DNA of 64,000 nt from Phoenix dactylifera (taxonomy: Eukaryota; Streptophyta; Magnoliopsida; Arecales; Arecaceae): NCBI RefSeq assembly GCF_009389715.1, contig NC_052395.1, positions 20,808,493 through 20,872,492 of the forward strand. Direction: 5' to 3'. Under the pieces are notes generated by a model. That model ran no database searches, was not told the DNA's origin, and was given only the letters and a program-made list of their open reading frames with translations. Shown in pieces: positions 24,163 through 37,128 of the stretch (the first letter of the stretch is position 1; the number at the start of each line of letters is the position of its first letter). A program made the translations under genes and the position numbers.

Positions 24163-24489
24163 TTTTTTTTTTTTTTCTTACGATGGATAATTCATACGAC
24201 GCGTGCATGAATATATCCAATAGAAAAAAAAAAACGGGAATATCACGAAGCTCCCGAGGCAGCTTCCCATCTCCTGTCCACACGGTATTGCTGGCGTGGT
24301 TAGCCACGTAGGTGGCCATTTAGTCCCAGCCTCATTGGCTTCTCTAAATACATGCCAATTGATATATAAATAATCTCTTAAATCCGTACAAAGAAAAGAA
24401 AAGTTTTTATGATCCAACTTTTGTAGCATTAAAATCAAATGCTTGTCTAATTTTAATTTGTCCACTACATTTGCAATGAACACCAGCAA
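24163..24489 (-). mobile_element. LINE (L1-type) 3' end with poly(A) tail
   Basis: The minus strand encodes NWHVFREANEA and, after a frame change and a stop, MATYVANHASNTVWTGDG and LPRELRDIP in another frame. These are the last blocks of an RNase H-like domain of a plant LINE ORF2. A short 3' UTR follows, related to that of the fragment at 7.6 kb, then a poly(A) tail (+ strand T run at 24163-24176). The frameshift shows it is dead. Confidence 0.7.
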
Positions 24490-25826
24490 AACACTTCTAA
24501 GACCTTGACATATACGACTTGCCAGAACTTACAGCCATGTGTTTATTGTTATACTCTGATTCAGCTTTGAGAAGTGTGCATACTAATAATTCCATTAAGC
24601 TGTTGTCTGAGATACATGTTCCATAACGAACTACTTTAACATCTCAATTGTCTCCATGACCATGGATTTGTTTTGTAGAATAAATATCTAATTTATTTAT
24701 TTATTTATCAAATAAAAGACCTGGAAATACTCCTCGAAATGCTTTCATGCAACTCTAGGCAAGGTGCTTCCATGGGGCACCTGCCAGACTCAAGTAAAAT
24801 ATGAAATGAAGTTGGCAAATGCTGGTGACTTCATGGTATTTTTTACTCAAGAGCTTATAAATAGTTCAAGTTAACCGGGGATCTGAAAATAATTTTTCGC
24901 ATTCATGTTTGAAGTGCATCATCTCAGCTCAAGGTATATAAATATTTCTTAGCATAACTTATTCAAGGCTTGATTGGTTTAGTGTTAGTGGGTTGAGCAG
25001 GAGCTTACTTTCCTGGAGTGGCTTAAGCTGCTCTTGTTCAAAGCCACTTTAAACCATTTCTCTAAGTTAGACTATCGCAGGAACTCCATTTTGTTCCACC
25101 TGGAGCCAACCAAGCACTCAAAATGGACTCCCCTAACCTGAACCAAGTCTGGATATATACCTATCTACAAAGAACCTAACATGCATACAAAATGAAGTTC
25201 ATATAACTAGCTGATTTCAATAATAGAACTCTAAGTTCCATATTTATCAACTTTAAATGGCGCTTTCACCCTAAACCCTAAAACCTTAAATTATAAATAA
25301 CTAAAAGTATCAACCAGGGTTTAGGAATATTTTTTTCCCACAATATATTTTACATTATGAAGTGAATTTGATAAAAACTTGCTTTAATAAAAGCTAGTTA
25401 TTTGAAGATTTCCAATTCATCCATAAGACTAAGGGTGCAAATGGGTCGGGTCGACCCGTGACCCGACCCGACTTGATCCGTGTAGACCCGACCCGACCCA
25501 AATTTTAGGATCCGCGGGTCTGGGTCGGATCCTAAAATTAGACCCGAAACATTTTCTGTGTCGGATTAGGGTTTACTGAACGGATCCGATCCGATCTGAA
25601 TGGACCCGAAGATAGAGAGAGAGAAAGGAAGAAAATGATTCGAGTCCATTCGGGTACATAACGTGTGCATATCCGAGTACTCTCAGATGGGTACATCGAG
25701 CCATGTCGCATGAAATCTATGTATATGCTTTTTTTAATTATTTTAATGATTAACTCGTAATTGGAATCTTTGGGACCCATGCTTTGGACAGGCATGGGCA
25801 GGCAAAACTGTGCTCCTTAAAAAATT
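24490..25826. other. Intergenic DNA left of the copia element
   Basis: AT-rich and without a gene, except for a GC-rich palindromic block at about 25,438-25,560 and two short AACCCTAAA motifs near 25,270. Confidence 0.4.
25438..25560. repeat. GGGTCGGGTC palindromic low-complexity block
   Basis: Alternating GGGTCGGGTC and GACCCGACCC runs produce nested inverted repeats, followed by a second palindrome around GGATCCGCGGGTC. Such blocks are common, unclassified repeats in plant DNA and are sometimes found near ends of hAT-type elements; no TSD or partner terminus was found. Confidence 0.5.
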
Positions 25827-28448
25827 TGAAAGTGAATCCTAGGTTCTTTGGTGTTAAGCATGCTGATTTTTTTTTTAAAAAAAAAACATGGCTGAACCTG
25901 ATCGGGTTGCCTACGTACCCCTTCATAAGGGGATCAAGCCATACGTAGTTCTTTTTAAGTTTTAAAACGCAGCGGAAAAATCGAATCAAACAATTTAATT
26001 CATGCATGCTTACAAGATCAAATCTAGAAATCAGCACCTTAAGAACACATAGGATTATGTCGGAATCGTTTAAACAATTATGCTAAAACTTTCATGCATG
26101 ATTAACTATCAGATCTGAAACTTAAAAACTCTATTCCAATTAATCTCTGAATATCCATTGAATGGATTCTGGAGATATCTCCGTGAGGAGCCCCAAAAGA
26201 GGGTAAAACCTCGGGGAATCAGACCTAGATCTTGACACCATAATAAAAAATTAATGTAGGATTAATACCTTTTATGATGGATGAAACTTGTGGATCTGAT
26301 CCTCGACTTCGCAGCCACGCACACGAATGGCCTCTACGAGAAGTCCACGCGAAGTTCCTGAAGAGATCCAATCCTGCGGAAGTGCTAGCTTGCGCAGAAT
26401 TTCTTGAGGCTGAAATTTGATCTTCCCAACGCTATCAACTTTTGATCCGCCTTCTTGGAAGAACTTGGAGGAAAGGTTTAAAGGGATTGAAGAGGACTTA
26501 GATCTGATCTAAAGACTCTTATCAGGGACCCCTAAAACTAATGGCGCGATGGACTTAGAGGAGGAAGAAGTCAGCTAGATTGAATGCATAATTTTTTCAT
26601 GCATGAACTAGGGTTCCTCTCTTTTCTTTTCCCTTTTTTTCTTCTTCTTTTTCTCTCTTTTTTTCTTTGAATTCGACCACCAGCTAATGGAGGTCCTTTT
26701 ATTGTTGCTATCCCCTCTAACTTCATGCCAACCATCCCATATTTGTGGAGGATTTTGTGGGGTTTTGAATTTTGAATTCAAAATTCAAGTTCATGTGCCA
26801 TTACATGATGAAGCTTGATCTAATCTAAACCATTCATCATGTTGCCACTTTCCTCTTTCAATTTCGAAATTTCCATGCCCCCAATCAGATTAGAGGGTCA
26901 CGTGGTGATTTTGTGGTGATTAAATTCGAAATTCAACCTTAATTAGAAGTGAGATAAAGATAAGGATGACATATGCCATGAAGAGAGAGAATTTGATCTT
27001 ATCCAATTCTTTTCATGAATTTATCTCTCCATTTCGACCCATCTAATGATGAAAGAGGTCTCTGATGTTTCCAAGTGTCCTATGGCACCATTAAATAAAT
27101 TAAATTAAATTTTAATCATATTAAAAATCAATTTATGGTGCCATGCATGGATATGTAACAAGTGGATTTCAAGATCCGAACAGTTTCAGATCAAACCCAT
27201 TTAATTTAATTAAATCCTAACAATTAGAATGATCCAATTACCATGAGTTGATCCTAATCCAATTAGGTCAATCCCTAATTAAGCATAAATTTAATCTAAT
27301 TTAATTTGGTCAACCTAAGTCCTCTTGATTCAGACCTAATCCAATCAGGTCAAAAATCCTAATTGAGCCCAGAATTGAATCTAATTCAATTTGGCTCATC
27401 CTTAGTCTAATTACTCAATCCAATTGAGTTCATTAGCAATCTAATTACTAATTAATCCTCCGATAATTACTTTAATTATTTTATAAGATAATTTGCCAAT
27501 CGAATTGACCAAATTACCCCTGAATGATTCTTAATCATTCATCAGCCTTCTTGATCAATCAGGAATCTTCTATGCGTGTGACCTCATAGGTTCGAACCTA
27601 AGCCGGTAGTATAGGAACGACTTCATACACTAATCGATGTGACCATCTAGCAATGGTACCCGACGTCCGGATAGGCCGAATATATGCGAAGCAAATATTC
27701 TGGAATTCTGAACTATGGTTACTGTATAATTCAATCCCTTTGACTCCTAATGTCAGGATGACTTAGAGCTCACTGTCAACCCTATAATTAGTACATCCAT
27801 TATGTGATTAACTTTAGATATCCCGTGACTCCTCACTGAGATTACCCTGGCCAAGGTTTTGCTAAATTAATCACAAGACATTATCTCCTGTTTCCAGGAG
27901 GGGTCAATTCCATCTTAACTCACAACAGACTACGCAAGTACTTGACTGCACTCAGTGACCTTCCGTCACTGAATTAGAAATTCAGGTAGTCCGGTACCAA
28001 AGTACAGTGAGTTGCTTGCTAGTCACAGGTTGCGGTCTCAGGTCAGAGGGCCAAACTTATACCCATATCCACTCGGAACATCTCTCGACAGTAGAGCATT
28101 CCGGAATTGGTCACGTTCAGTGAAATGTACTCCTACACTTCACCTGTATGGCATACCAGTGTCTCCACACTCCTTGGTTAAGAGGACAACCAACGTATAT
28201 GTCACACAACGACCTAATCTCGATAATGTTGTCGTCCTAGTAACAACATATCATTTGGTCGCGAACAAGTTTAAGGACTCAAAGACAAATCCTCCTTTAT
28301 CATAACATAAGTCCTAAGGACTTCATCATATAAGAGTTCATTTGAAGATGTAAAATGATGAATAATGCCAAAAAATACTTTATTGATTTGTCAATTCATT
28401 TAATCATCAGCATGCTGACGATTGACATTTAGGATACAATTCCCAACA
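25827..28448 (-). repeat. 3' LTR of the copia element, 2,622 bp
   Basis: On the minus strand it begins TGTTGGGAATTGTATCC and ends CCTAGGATTCACTTTCA, i.e. TG...CA. It has many short AATTAGGTCAA/AATCTAATTCAA-like degenerate repeats in its 27.2-27.5 kb part. An open frame at 28,012-28,305 on the + strand is kept in both LTRs, but it looks incidental. Confidence 0.93.
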
Positions 28449-28460
28449 ACTCCCACTTAG
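28449..28460 (-). other. Polypurine tract of the copia element
   Basis: On the minus strand AAGTGGGAG lies directly upstream of the 3' LTR start, right after the pol stop codon region. This is the usual position and composition of the plus-strand primer. Confidence 0.75.
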
Positions 28461-28461
28461 C

Positions 28462-31400
28462 CTAAAGCCAATCGGCACAGTATCTAATACCCATCTTCGA
28501 CTTGTGTTCGTTGAACTCTTTGATGCCGAGGACTTTGGTAAATGGATCAGCCAGATTTTCTTTTGTGTCAATCTTCTGAAGATCAATATCACCTCATTCG
28601 ACGATCTCTCGAACCAAATGGTAGCGACGTAGAATATGCTTGGTCCGCTGATGTGCTTTGGGTTCTCTTGCTTGAGCTATTGCTCCAGTATTGTCACAAT
28701 ATATAGACACTGGACCATCAATGGAGGGTATCACTCCAAGCTCGGTGATGAACTTTCGCAACCATACAGCTTCCTTAGCGGCATCAGATGCTGCGATATA
28801 TTCTGCTTCACATGTAGAATCTGCCACTGTATGCTGCGTGGAACTCTTCCAGCAGATGGCCCCACCCTTAAGAGTAAAGATATATCCCGACACGCTCTTG
28901 CTATCATCTTGATCTGACTGAAAACTTGAGTCGGTATATCCCTCAAGTTTTAAGTCAGAATCACCGTAGACCAGCCACTGATCTTTAGTATTTCTCAAAT
29001 ACTTAAGGATGGTTTTTACAACCTTCCAGTGGTTGCTACCTGGATCAGACTGGTATCTGTTCACTACTCCTAGTGAGTATGCCACGTCTGGTCTAGTACA
29101 TGTCATGGCATACATTATAGATCTCACTGCCGAAGCATATGGAATTCTATCCATACTCTCTCTTTCTTGAGGGGTTGTCGGACAATCCCTTTTAGAGAGA
29201 TTAATTCCATGGCCCATCGAAAGATAGCCTTTCTTAGAATTAATCATACTGAACCTCTTCAGTATAGTATCAATGTATGTGGATTGGGATAATCTAAGCA
29301 ATCTTCTAGATCTATCTCTATAGATCTTCATCCCTAGGATGTAAGATGCTTCTCCCAAATCCTTCATGGCAAATTGAGATGATAGCCAAACTTTATTCCT
29401 TGTAATGCAGGAATGTTATTCCCGATTAAAAGAATGTCATCCACATACAAAACAAGAAATATGATAACTGAACCATTTGCCCATTTATAAATGCAAGGTT
29501 CCTCTTCATTCTTAATGAAGCCATATGATTTGATCATCTTATCAAATCGTATGTTCCAACTCCGTGAAGCTTGCTTTAATCCATAAATGAATTTTTGAAG
29601 CTTGCACACCTTAGACTCATCTGCAGATATAAAACCTTCAGGTTGCATCATATACACCTCCTCTTCTAAATCTCCATTTAGAAAAGCGGTTTTAACATCC
29701 ATCTGCCAGATCTCATAATCTAAGTGTGCTGCTATTGCAAGCATAATCCGAATGGATTTGAGCATTGCCACAGGAGAAAATGTCTCGTCATAGTCAATAC
29801 CATAACGTTGACGATATCCCTTGGCAATCAGACGGGCTTTATAAGTCTCTACTTTTCCGTCTGCGCCCCATTTTTTTTTGAAAATCCACTTACACCCTAT
29901 GGGTTTAATCCCTTCGGGTGCGTCAACTAATGTGCATACATCATTGACCTTCATGGATTCCATTTCGGATTGCATGGCTCCAAGCCATGCATCAGAGTCA
30001 TGCCTCTGCATAGCATCCATATAGGTGATCAGATCCTCATCATTTTCATCAAGTTCGACAGGATCCCCATCCCGGACCAAGAAACCGTAGTATCTGTCCG
30101 GCTGACGTGGTACTCTACCTGATCGCCTTAATGGTGCATCTAAGATGGGTTCTGGATCTGATCTAATCAAATCCGACTCAATTGGTTTAGTGGATGGTGT
30201 CGGATCTTCTACATGTTGAACTTCCCTAAGCTCAACATTAGAGCTTTTAGTTCCTTCACTAAGGAATTCTTTCTCTAAGAAAACAGCTCTATTACTTACG
30301 AACAATTTTTGTTCTTCAGCAAAGTAGAAGTAATATCCTTTAGTTTCTTTAGGATAACCAATAAAGAAACATCTGTCAGACTTGGGTTCAAGTTTGTCTG
30401 TTTTCAAACGTTTGACATATGCCGGACACCCCCAAACCCTAAGGTGAGAGAGCATTGGCTTACGTCCAGTCCACATCTCATGTGGTGTTTTATTTACAGA
30501 CTTACTTAGAACCTTATTTAGAATGTAGCAGGCCGACTCAAGTGCATATCCCCAAAAGGATATGGGCAGACTCGCAAACCCCATCATGGATCGAACCATG
30601 TCTAACAGAGTTCGATTTCTTCTTTCTGATACACCATTATACTGTGGTGTACCAGGAGGAGTCCATTGGGAGAGAATCCCATTCTCTCCTAAATATGTCA
30701 AAAACTCATTGGAAAGGTATTCGCCTCCTCGATCTGATCGAAGAGTTTTAATACTCTTTCCAGTTTGTTTTTCTACTTCATTACGATACAATTTGAACAT
30801 TTCAAATGCTTCAGATTTATGTCTCATTAAATAGACATAACCATACCTAGAAAGGTCGTCTGTAAACGTAATGAAATATGAATACCCACCTCTAGCATCT
30901 GTGCTCATTGGCCCACATACATCAGAATGTACAAGGATCAATAAATCACTGGCTCGTTCACCTTTTCCGATAAAAGGTGATTTGGTCATCTTACCAAGAA
31001 GACATGACTCACAGGTTGTCAATGATTCACAATCATTAACATTGAGGATTCCCTCTTTACTTAACATGTTCATCCTGTTCTTGTTAATATGACCTAGCCT
31101 ATGATACCAAAGGTAGACATCCGTGATATTATCTATTCTAGGATGCTTACTTGACGTGTACATTACTTTAACAGGTTGTGATAACAAGTAGATGCCATTG
31201 CTCAATTGTCCATTCATTACAGTAACACCATTCATAATGATATCACAAGAATATTTCTTTAATGAAATTTCATAACCGTTCATGGCCAAAAGGCCTACGG
31301 AAATTACATTCAATAAGAATGTAGGACAATAGTGACAATCACTCAAGATAACTACATGAGAATTGAAAACAAGTTTGAGATTTCCTAAAGCTAGAACTGG

Positions 31401-31814
31401 AACAGATCTTCCATCTCCAACATTCAGGAATCTCTCGCTGTTTTCAAATCTCTCATTGACCTGAAGTCCTTGCAACGAATTGCATATATTAAACGGACTT
31501 CTAGTATCTAATACCCAGGTTGAATTATCACATATAGAGATACAAGGTGTTATCATATAAATACCTTGATCAGCAACTGATTGCCCTTTTCTCTTGCTTA
31601 GCCTGTTCGGGTCAAGTGAGGTAAGGTACTGAGGATAATTTCTCTTCCAATACCCCTGCTTCTTACAATAGAAGCATTCTGCCTGACTTTGGTCATCCTT
31701 AATCCTTTTGGTCTGACTATGCTGAGTTTTCAACTTTCTATACCAATTATTGAAGTTGGGACCAGTCAACTTGTCATTATCCAATAATGAGCGAAGTGAC
31801 AAACTTGTGGCCAT
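28462..31814 (-). pseudogene. Copia gag-pol remnant with gag deletion, frameshift and nonsense codon
   Basis: ATG at 31814. The first 29 residues are a typical copia gag start (LTGPNFNNWYRKLK), then the frame jumps to the zinc knuckle, so most of Gag is deleted. In the knuckle two ligands are changed (Tyr at residues 55 and 60, where His and Cys are usual). The protease has DTR where DTG is required (residues 103-105). The GAG-pre-integrase, integrase (HSDVCGPM, SDRGGEYL, PQYNGVSER) and reverse transcriptase (LVLYVDDILL) look normal. A one-base length change near 29,390 shifts the frame after the RT, and RNase H (SDQDDSKSVSG, AEYIAAS, IYCDNTGA) continues at 29367. A TGA at 28594-28596 cuts the last 44 residues, probably from a CpG transition. 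No autonomous activity is expected. Confidence 0.93.
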
Positions 31815-31979
31815 TTCTACATAAAAGAAAATTTGGCTATTAGTATATGAATTGACTAAACACAGTAGACTTGGACTTTAGTCTAAAGATACTCCCACTA
31901 TTTTATACAAATTGGTAGCCTCTACCTCCAATTCGAAAAATTACTCCTAATTCTTTAGTGGGCACTAGAACCCAATAGA

Positions 31980-32290
31980 TCGCATATAGGCCCGAGTGTG
32001 GCTCGGCTAACCCATATGCACCTATTGGTAGGTTCTAAACCAGTTGCTTCACCAAGCAACTTCTAGTGATAATTTTGTCCTAGGTTCTTCGGCAGGCGTG
32101 TGGCGCCTCCACCGAATACCCTAGTCAGGTCCAACCATTAAATGATAGGGTTAAGTCTAATCAACTAATAGACGACTAAGCCCGAGTGTGGCTCGGCTCA
32201 CCTGACCGCCTATTGAAGGTACACTTAACTCATCATATATTGAATGACAATTCCAATGCTTGATAAGTACCAGGCGTGTCGCGCCTCCAA
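31980..32290 (-). other. Copia leader: alternating conserved-loop hairpins
   Basis: Between PBS and gag lie four short hairpins about 90-100 bp apart. In + strand notation they are CCGAG-TGTGG-CTCGG (about 31,992), AGGCG-TGTGG-CGCCT (32,094), CCGAG-TGTGG-CTCGG (32,182) and AGGCG-TGTCG-CGCCT (32,272). The 32,094 hairpin has an added outer stem TTCGG/CCGAA (32,088-32,116). In RNA sense the loop is CCACA or CGACA. The repeat unit of about 180 bp is otherwise diverged, so the stems look constrained. Role unknown; packaging, dimerisation or translation control are possible. Confidence 0.65.
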
Positions 32291-33520
32291 TAATTATCAA
32301 AATATTGGACCCATTATCACCCAACTTAATGGGAGGCTATGACCTAGTTATCCCCATAATCATTTCATTTTAAGGACCTAATAATTTTAGAGGATTTCTT
32401 AATTAGGATAGATAAGAAGATCCGGTTAGTCTAATTTCTCCCACTGACTTCACCAAATCAGATTAGACTCAAACCGGTTAAGGAGGCACCTAAATCAGTC
32501 AAACTGATTTTCCTTATAGGCATGGGCTAACTCGAATCATTAAGTGATCCAATCAAAATGTAATTGACCATGTCGGCCAGGTAAGTAAGATCGGTGGAAG
32601 GGATATGCCATTAACTCGACAAAGACGAATCAGTGCGAGTAGCTCCCAATTAAAAACCACCGATCAAAACTGCCAAACTTACCTTAGACACCGACTGGTT
32701 AATTAATTTCGATTTGATTACTCAAATGACTCGGGCTACACCTCTGAGCCGAAATCAAGTTCCATCTTGGTCTAATCAAAGACATAGACTTGATCCATCT
32801 ACAACTATTGTAAATTGACCTAGAATTTTCTTGACCTAATCTAATTACTACTTAATTAGATTCGATCAATTAATTCTATTTGTCCATATATGATTCTAAC
32901 CTTAGGTCTAACCCAATCCTAGAAACTTGATTCAAGCTAACCCATATGCCCAAATAATTATGCAATGTCAATTAATTGAGTTACAATTCTATTTCATAAT
33001 ACTTAATTCTCAATTAAGTTTAGACTTATGAAAGTTTTGATCATTGCATATTTCTTTTTAATTACATATTAATTACAATCTTTCAGTTCTTAAAACATAT
33101 TTTCAGATCTGAGTTTTTGTAATTAATCACATATAATCAGATTTAATTCATGTATAAATCATTATATTTAATGTTCATGCATCACATATACATAACAACA
33201 TGAATTAATACAAACAACATACATCTTATGTATTTATATTTTTACTTTTATTTTCAGATCTGATTTGTTCATTAAAATCAGAGATCATATGAATCATAAA
33301 TTTTATTTAGATCTAATCTAAACAATATTATGATTTCAGATTTATTTATGTTACAAATCTTAACACAAACATGCATCATATGCATTCAAAATTTCAGATC
33401 TAGTTAATCATGCATAATCAGCAATTAAATCAATCATAAAAAGTACTTTAGATCTAATCTAAGCATGCTCATGATTTCAGATTTAATTACAAAAATTAAA
33501 ACATAAAAGTTTAAACATGA

Positions 33521-33537
33521 ACCTGGCTCTGACACCA
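33521..33537 (-). other. Primer binding site, initiator Met-tRNA type
   Basis: On the minus strand TGGTGTCAGAGCCAGG starts one base after the 5' LTR. It matches the 3' end complement of plant initiator tRNA-Met (TGGTATCAGAGC) with a single A-to-G change. Confidence 0.85.
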
Positions 33538-33538
33538 C

Positions 33539-36019
33539 TGAAAGTGAATCCTAGGTTCTTTAGTGTTAAGCATGCTGATTTTTTTTTTTAAAAAAAAAGC
33601 ATGGCTGAACCTGATCGGGTTGCCTACGTACCCCTTCATAAGGGGGATCAAGCCATACGTAGTTTTTTTTAAGTTTTAAAACGCAGCGAAAAAATCGAAT
33701 CAAATAATTTAATTCATGCATGCTTACAAGATCAAATCTAGAAATCAGCATCTTAAGAACACATAGAATTATGCCGGAATCGTTTAAACAATTATGCTAA
33801 AACTTTCATGCATGATTAACTATCAGATCTGAAACTTAAAAACTCTATTCCAATTAATCTTCGAATATCCATTGAATGGATTCTGGAGATATCTCCGTGA
33901 GGAGCCCCAAAAGAGAGTAAAACCTCGGGGAATCGGACCTAGATCTTGACACCATAATAAAAGATTAATGTAGGATTAATACCTTTTATGATGGATGAAA
34001 CTTGTGGATCTGATCCTCGACTTCGCAGTCATGCACACGAATGGCCTCTACGAGAAGTTCACGCGAAGTTCCTGAAGAGATCCAATCCTGCGGAAGTGCT
34101 AGCTTACGCAGAATTTCTTGAGGCTGAAATTTGATCTTCCCAATGCTATCAACTTTTGATCCGCCTTCTTGGAAGAACTTGGACAAAGGGTTTAAAGGGA
34201 TTGAAGAGGACTTAGATCTGATCTAAAGACTCTTATCAGGAACCCCTAAAACTAATGGCGCGATGGACTTAGAGGAGGAAGAAGTCAGCTAGATTGAATG
34301 CAGAATTTTTTCATGCATGAACTAGGGTTCCTCTATTTTCTTTTCCCTTTTTTTCTTCTTCTTTTTCTCTCTTTTTTTCTTTGAATTCGACCACCAGCTA
34401 ATGGAGGTCCTTTTATTGTTGCTATCCCCTCTAACTTCATGCCAACCATCCCATATTTGTGGAGGATTTTGTGGGATTTTGAATTTTGAATTCACGATTC
34501 AAGTTCATGTGCCATTACATGATAAAGCTTGATCTAATCTAAACCATTCATCATGTTGCCACTTTCCTCTTTCAATTTCGAAATTCCCATGCCCCCAATC
34601 AGATTAGAGGGTCACGTGGTGATTTTGTGGTGATTAAATTCGAAATTCAACCTTAATTAGAAGTGAGATAAAGATAAGGATGACATATGCCATGAAGAGA
34701 GAGAATTTGATCTTATCCAATTCTTTTCATGAATTTATCTCTCCATTTCGACCCATCTAATGATGAAAGAGGTCTCTGATGTTGCCAAGTGTCCCATGGC
34801 ACCATTAAATAAATTAAATTAATTTTTAATCATATTAAAAATCAATTTATGGTGCCATGCATGGATATGTGACAAGTGGATTTCAAGATCCAAACAGTTT
34901 CAGATCAAACCCATTTAATTTAATTAAATCCTAACAATTAGAATGATCCAATTACCATGAGTTGATCCTAATCCAATTAGGTCAATCCCTAATTAAGCAC
35001 AAATTTAATCTAATTTAATTTGGTCAACCTAAGTCCTCTTGATTCAGACCTAATCCAATCAGGTCAAAAATCCTGATTGAGCCCAGAATTGAATCTAATT
35101 CAATTTGGCTCATCCTTAGTCTAATTACTCAATCCAATTGAGTTCATTAGCAATCTAATTACTAATTAATCCTCCGATAATTATTTTAATTATTTTATAA
35201 GATAATTTGCCAATCGAATTGACCAAATTACCCATGAATGATTCTTAATCATTCATCAGCCTTTTTGATCAATCAGGAATCTTCTATGCGTGTGACCTCA
35301 TAGGTTCGAACCTAAGCCGGTAGTATAGGAATGACTTCATACACTAATCGATGTGACCATCTAGCAATGGTACCCGACGTCCGGATAGGCCGAATATATG
35401 CGAAGCAAATATTCTGGAATCCTGAACTATGGTTACTGTATAATTCAATCCCTTTGACTCCTAATGCCAGGATGACTTAGAGCTCACTGTCAACCCTATA
35501 ATTAGTACATCCATTATGTGATTAACTTTAGTTATCCCGTGACTCCTCACTGAGATTACCCTGGCCAAGGTTTTGCTAAATTAATCACAAGACATTATCT
35601 CCTGTTTCCAGGAGGGGTCAATTCCATCTTAACTCACAACTGACTACGCAAGTACTTGACTGCACTCAGTGACCTTCCGTCACTGAATTAGAAATTCAGG
35701 TAGTCTGGTACCAAAGTACAGTGAGTTGCTTGCTAGTCACAGGTTGCGGTCTCAGGTCAGAGGGCCAAACTTATACCCATATCTACTCGAAACATCTCTC
35801 GACAGTAGAGCATTCCGGAATTGGTCACGTTCAGTGAAATGTACTCCTACACTTCACCTGTATGGCATACCAGTGTCTCCACATTCCTTGGTTAAGAGGA
35901 CCACCAACGTATATGTCACACAACGACCTAATCTCGATAATGTTGTCGTCCTAGTAACAACATATCATTTGGTCGCGAACAAGTTTAAGGACTCAAAGAC
36001 AAATCCTCCTTTATCATAA
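33539..36019 (-). repeat. 5' LTR of the copia element, truncated (2,481 bp)
   Basis: It matches 25827-28305 nearly base for base, then stops at TTATCATAA and passes into a poly(A) run and unrelated AT-rich sequence. The missing 143 bp would include the start of the U3 region, so promoter function is doubtful. Confidence 0.93.
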
Positions 36020-36129
36020 AAAAAAAAAAAATACAGAGAGTCCAGAATAATTAAAATAAAAAATTCATAGGAGTACAGAGAAATAAGTATACTAAAGAGT
36101 TTCAAAGTATGTATATATATATATATATA

Positions 36130-36500
36130 TATATAGAAAAACTAAATAGAGCTGTGTATTTTTTTTGAGTAAGTTATAAAAACCTCTCTAAAATTAGAAA
36201 TAAATTATATTTACACTCAATAATATAAAAAATTTATACTTATCCTTTTGAGATTTATTTTTATTCAATACTTTAACCTTTGACTTAATAGAATGTTAGT
36301 CAAACTATTAATTTTTAATAGGACCCAAATGCCACGTCAAATTTTTTTTAACGACCAAAATAATCTTACAAAACTCTTAAGATTTGTATTTTCACACTTA
36401 TATCCAATATTTTGTAAAACCTATACTTACATCCAGTTAAATTGAAAAAACAACGTTAGTGAAATCATTTAACTATTATAAAAAATCAAAATTATCTTTA
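36130..36500 (-). repeat. AT-rich dispersed repeat, copy 1
   Basis: The minus strand matches 53,870-54,230 (+): both have blocks such as GATAAGTATA, ATTTTTTA and TAAATATAATTTA in the same order over about 170 bp. A second, related block (GATATAAGTGT) lies on the other side of the core in the two copies, as in a phase-shifted tandem repeat. No protein is encoded. Confidence 0.6.
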
Positions 36501-37128
36501 TAAGAAAATAAGTCTCCTCTTTTACTTTTTTGACTCTCAGATCTTTTCGAAGTCTTCCATCTTTAAGAGTATTCTTCTCTTTGAGATTGAACATGTATGT
36601 TTCTTTCTCGCTTTGCCACCCCACCATGAGCGTCTCTTCCTAACAAGCGACCAACAACAAGCTCCCTATCCAATCGGCGTCCGACAACTAGCATTCTTCA
36701 CGGCCAGCATCCGATAACAAGCATCCTTCCTAATTGGATTTTATTCTCATTTCCTCGCCCACCACGTCATAGAGATCGGAGATGTCGGTATATTATTTGT
36801 TGATTTGAGTTATACTTGTCCAATACTGTAGACATGATATTTTAACATTGTTGCTGTGGATGATAATTCCTATGTTTGCATATAGAACTATGATAGCTCT
36901 ATTAGCTTATCATCAAAAGCATCTAAATTAGTATGTGTATGAGAATTCTTCTTTTTGGATGGTGCATCGGTTGCGGTTTTATGGTCTGGCTCGGACCATA
37001 GACAGGCTGGCTCAAGCGAGATCAAGCTCTAGACCCATGGTGCCTCACGGTTGTTCTCCTCCTTGGATGCATGTTATATCACATAAGGCTAGTTTGATCA
37101 TTTTTCAAATTTTTATAATATACTGGTA
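36501..37128. other. Left part of a decayed MULE, unassigned
   Basis: No gene could be supported. CT-rich and GC-mixed sequence at 36.5-36.8 kb could be the 5' leader or terminal region of the element whose transposase remnant lies at 37.1 kb. Confidence 0.3.

Larger units (their letters stand above)
25827..36019 (-). mobile_element. Ty1-copia LTR retrotransposon, defective, truncated 5' LTR
   Basis: Order on the minus strand: 5' LTR (36019-33539), PBS, leader, gag-pol remnant, PPT, 3' LTR (28448-25827). The domain order protease, integrase, reverse transcriptase, RNase H assigns it to Ty1-copia. The two LTRs align along 2.48 kb with only scattered differences, so the insertion is fairly recent. 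The 5' LTR lacks its first 143 bp (equivalent to 28306-28448) and is replaced there by a poly(A) run, so no TSD can be checked. Gag is deleted, and protease and pol carry disabling changes (see the coding entry). The internal region is 5.1 kb. Confidence 0.95.

Noticed and set aside
28012-28305. 97-codon frame on the + strand kept in both LTRs (also at 35726-36019)
   Set aside because: Kept only because the LTRs are near identical; no motif, and it lies antisense to the element.
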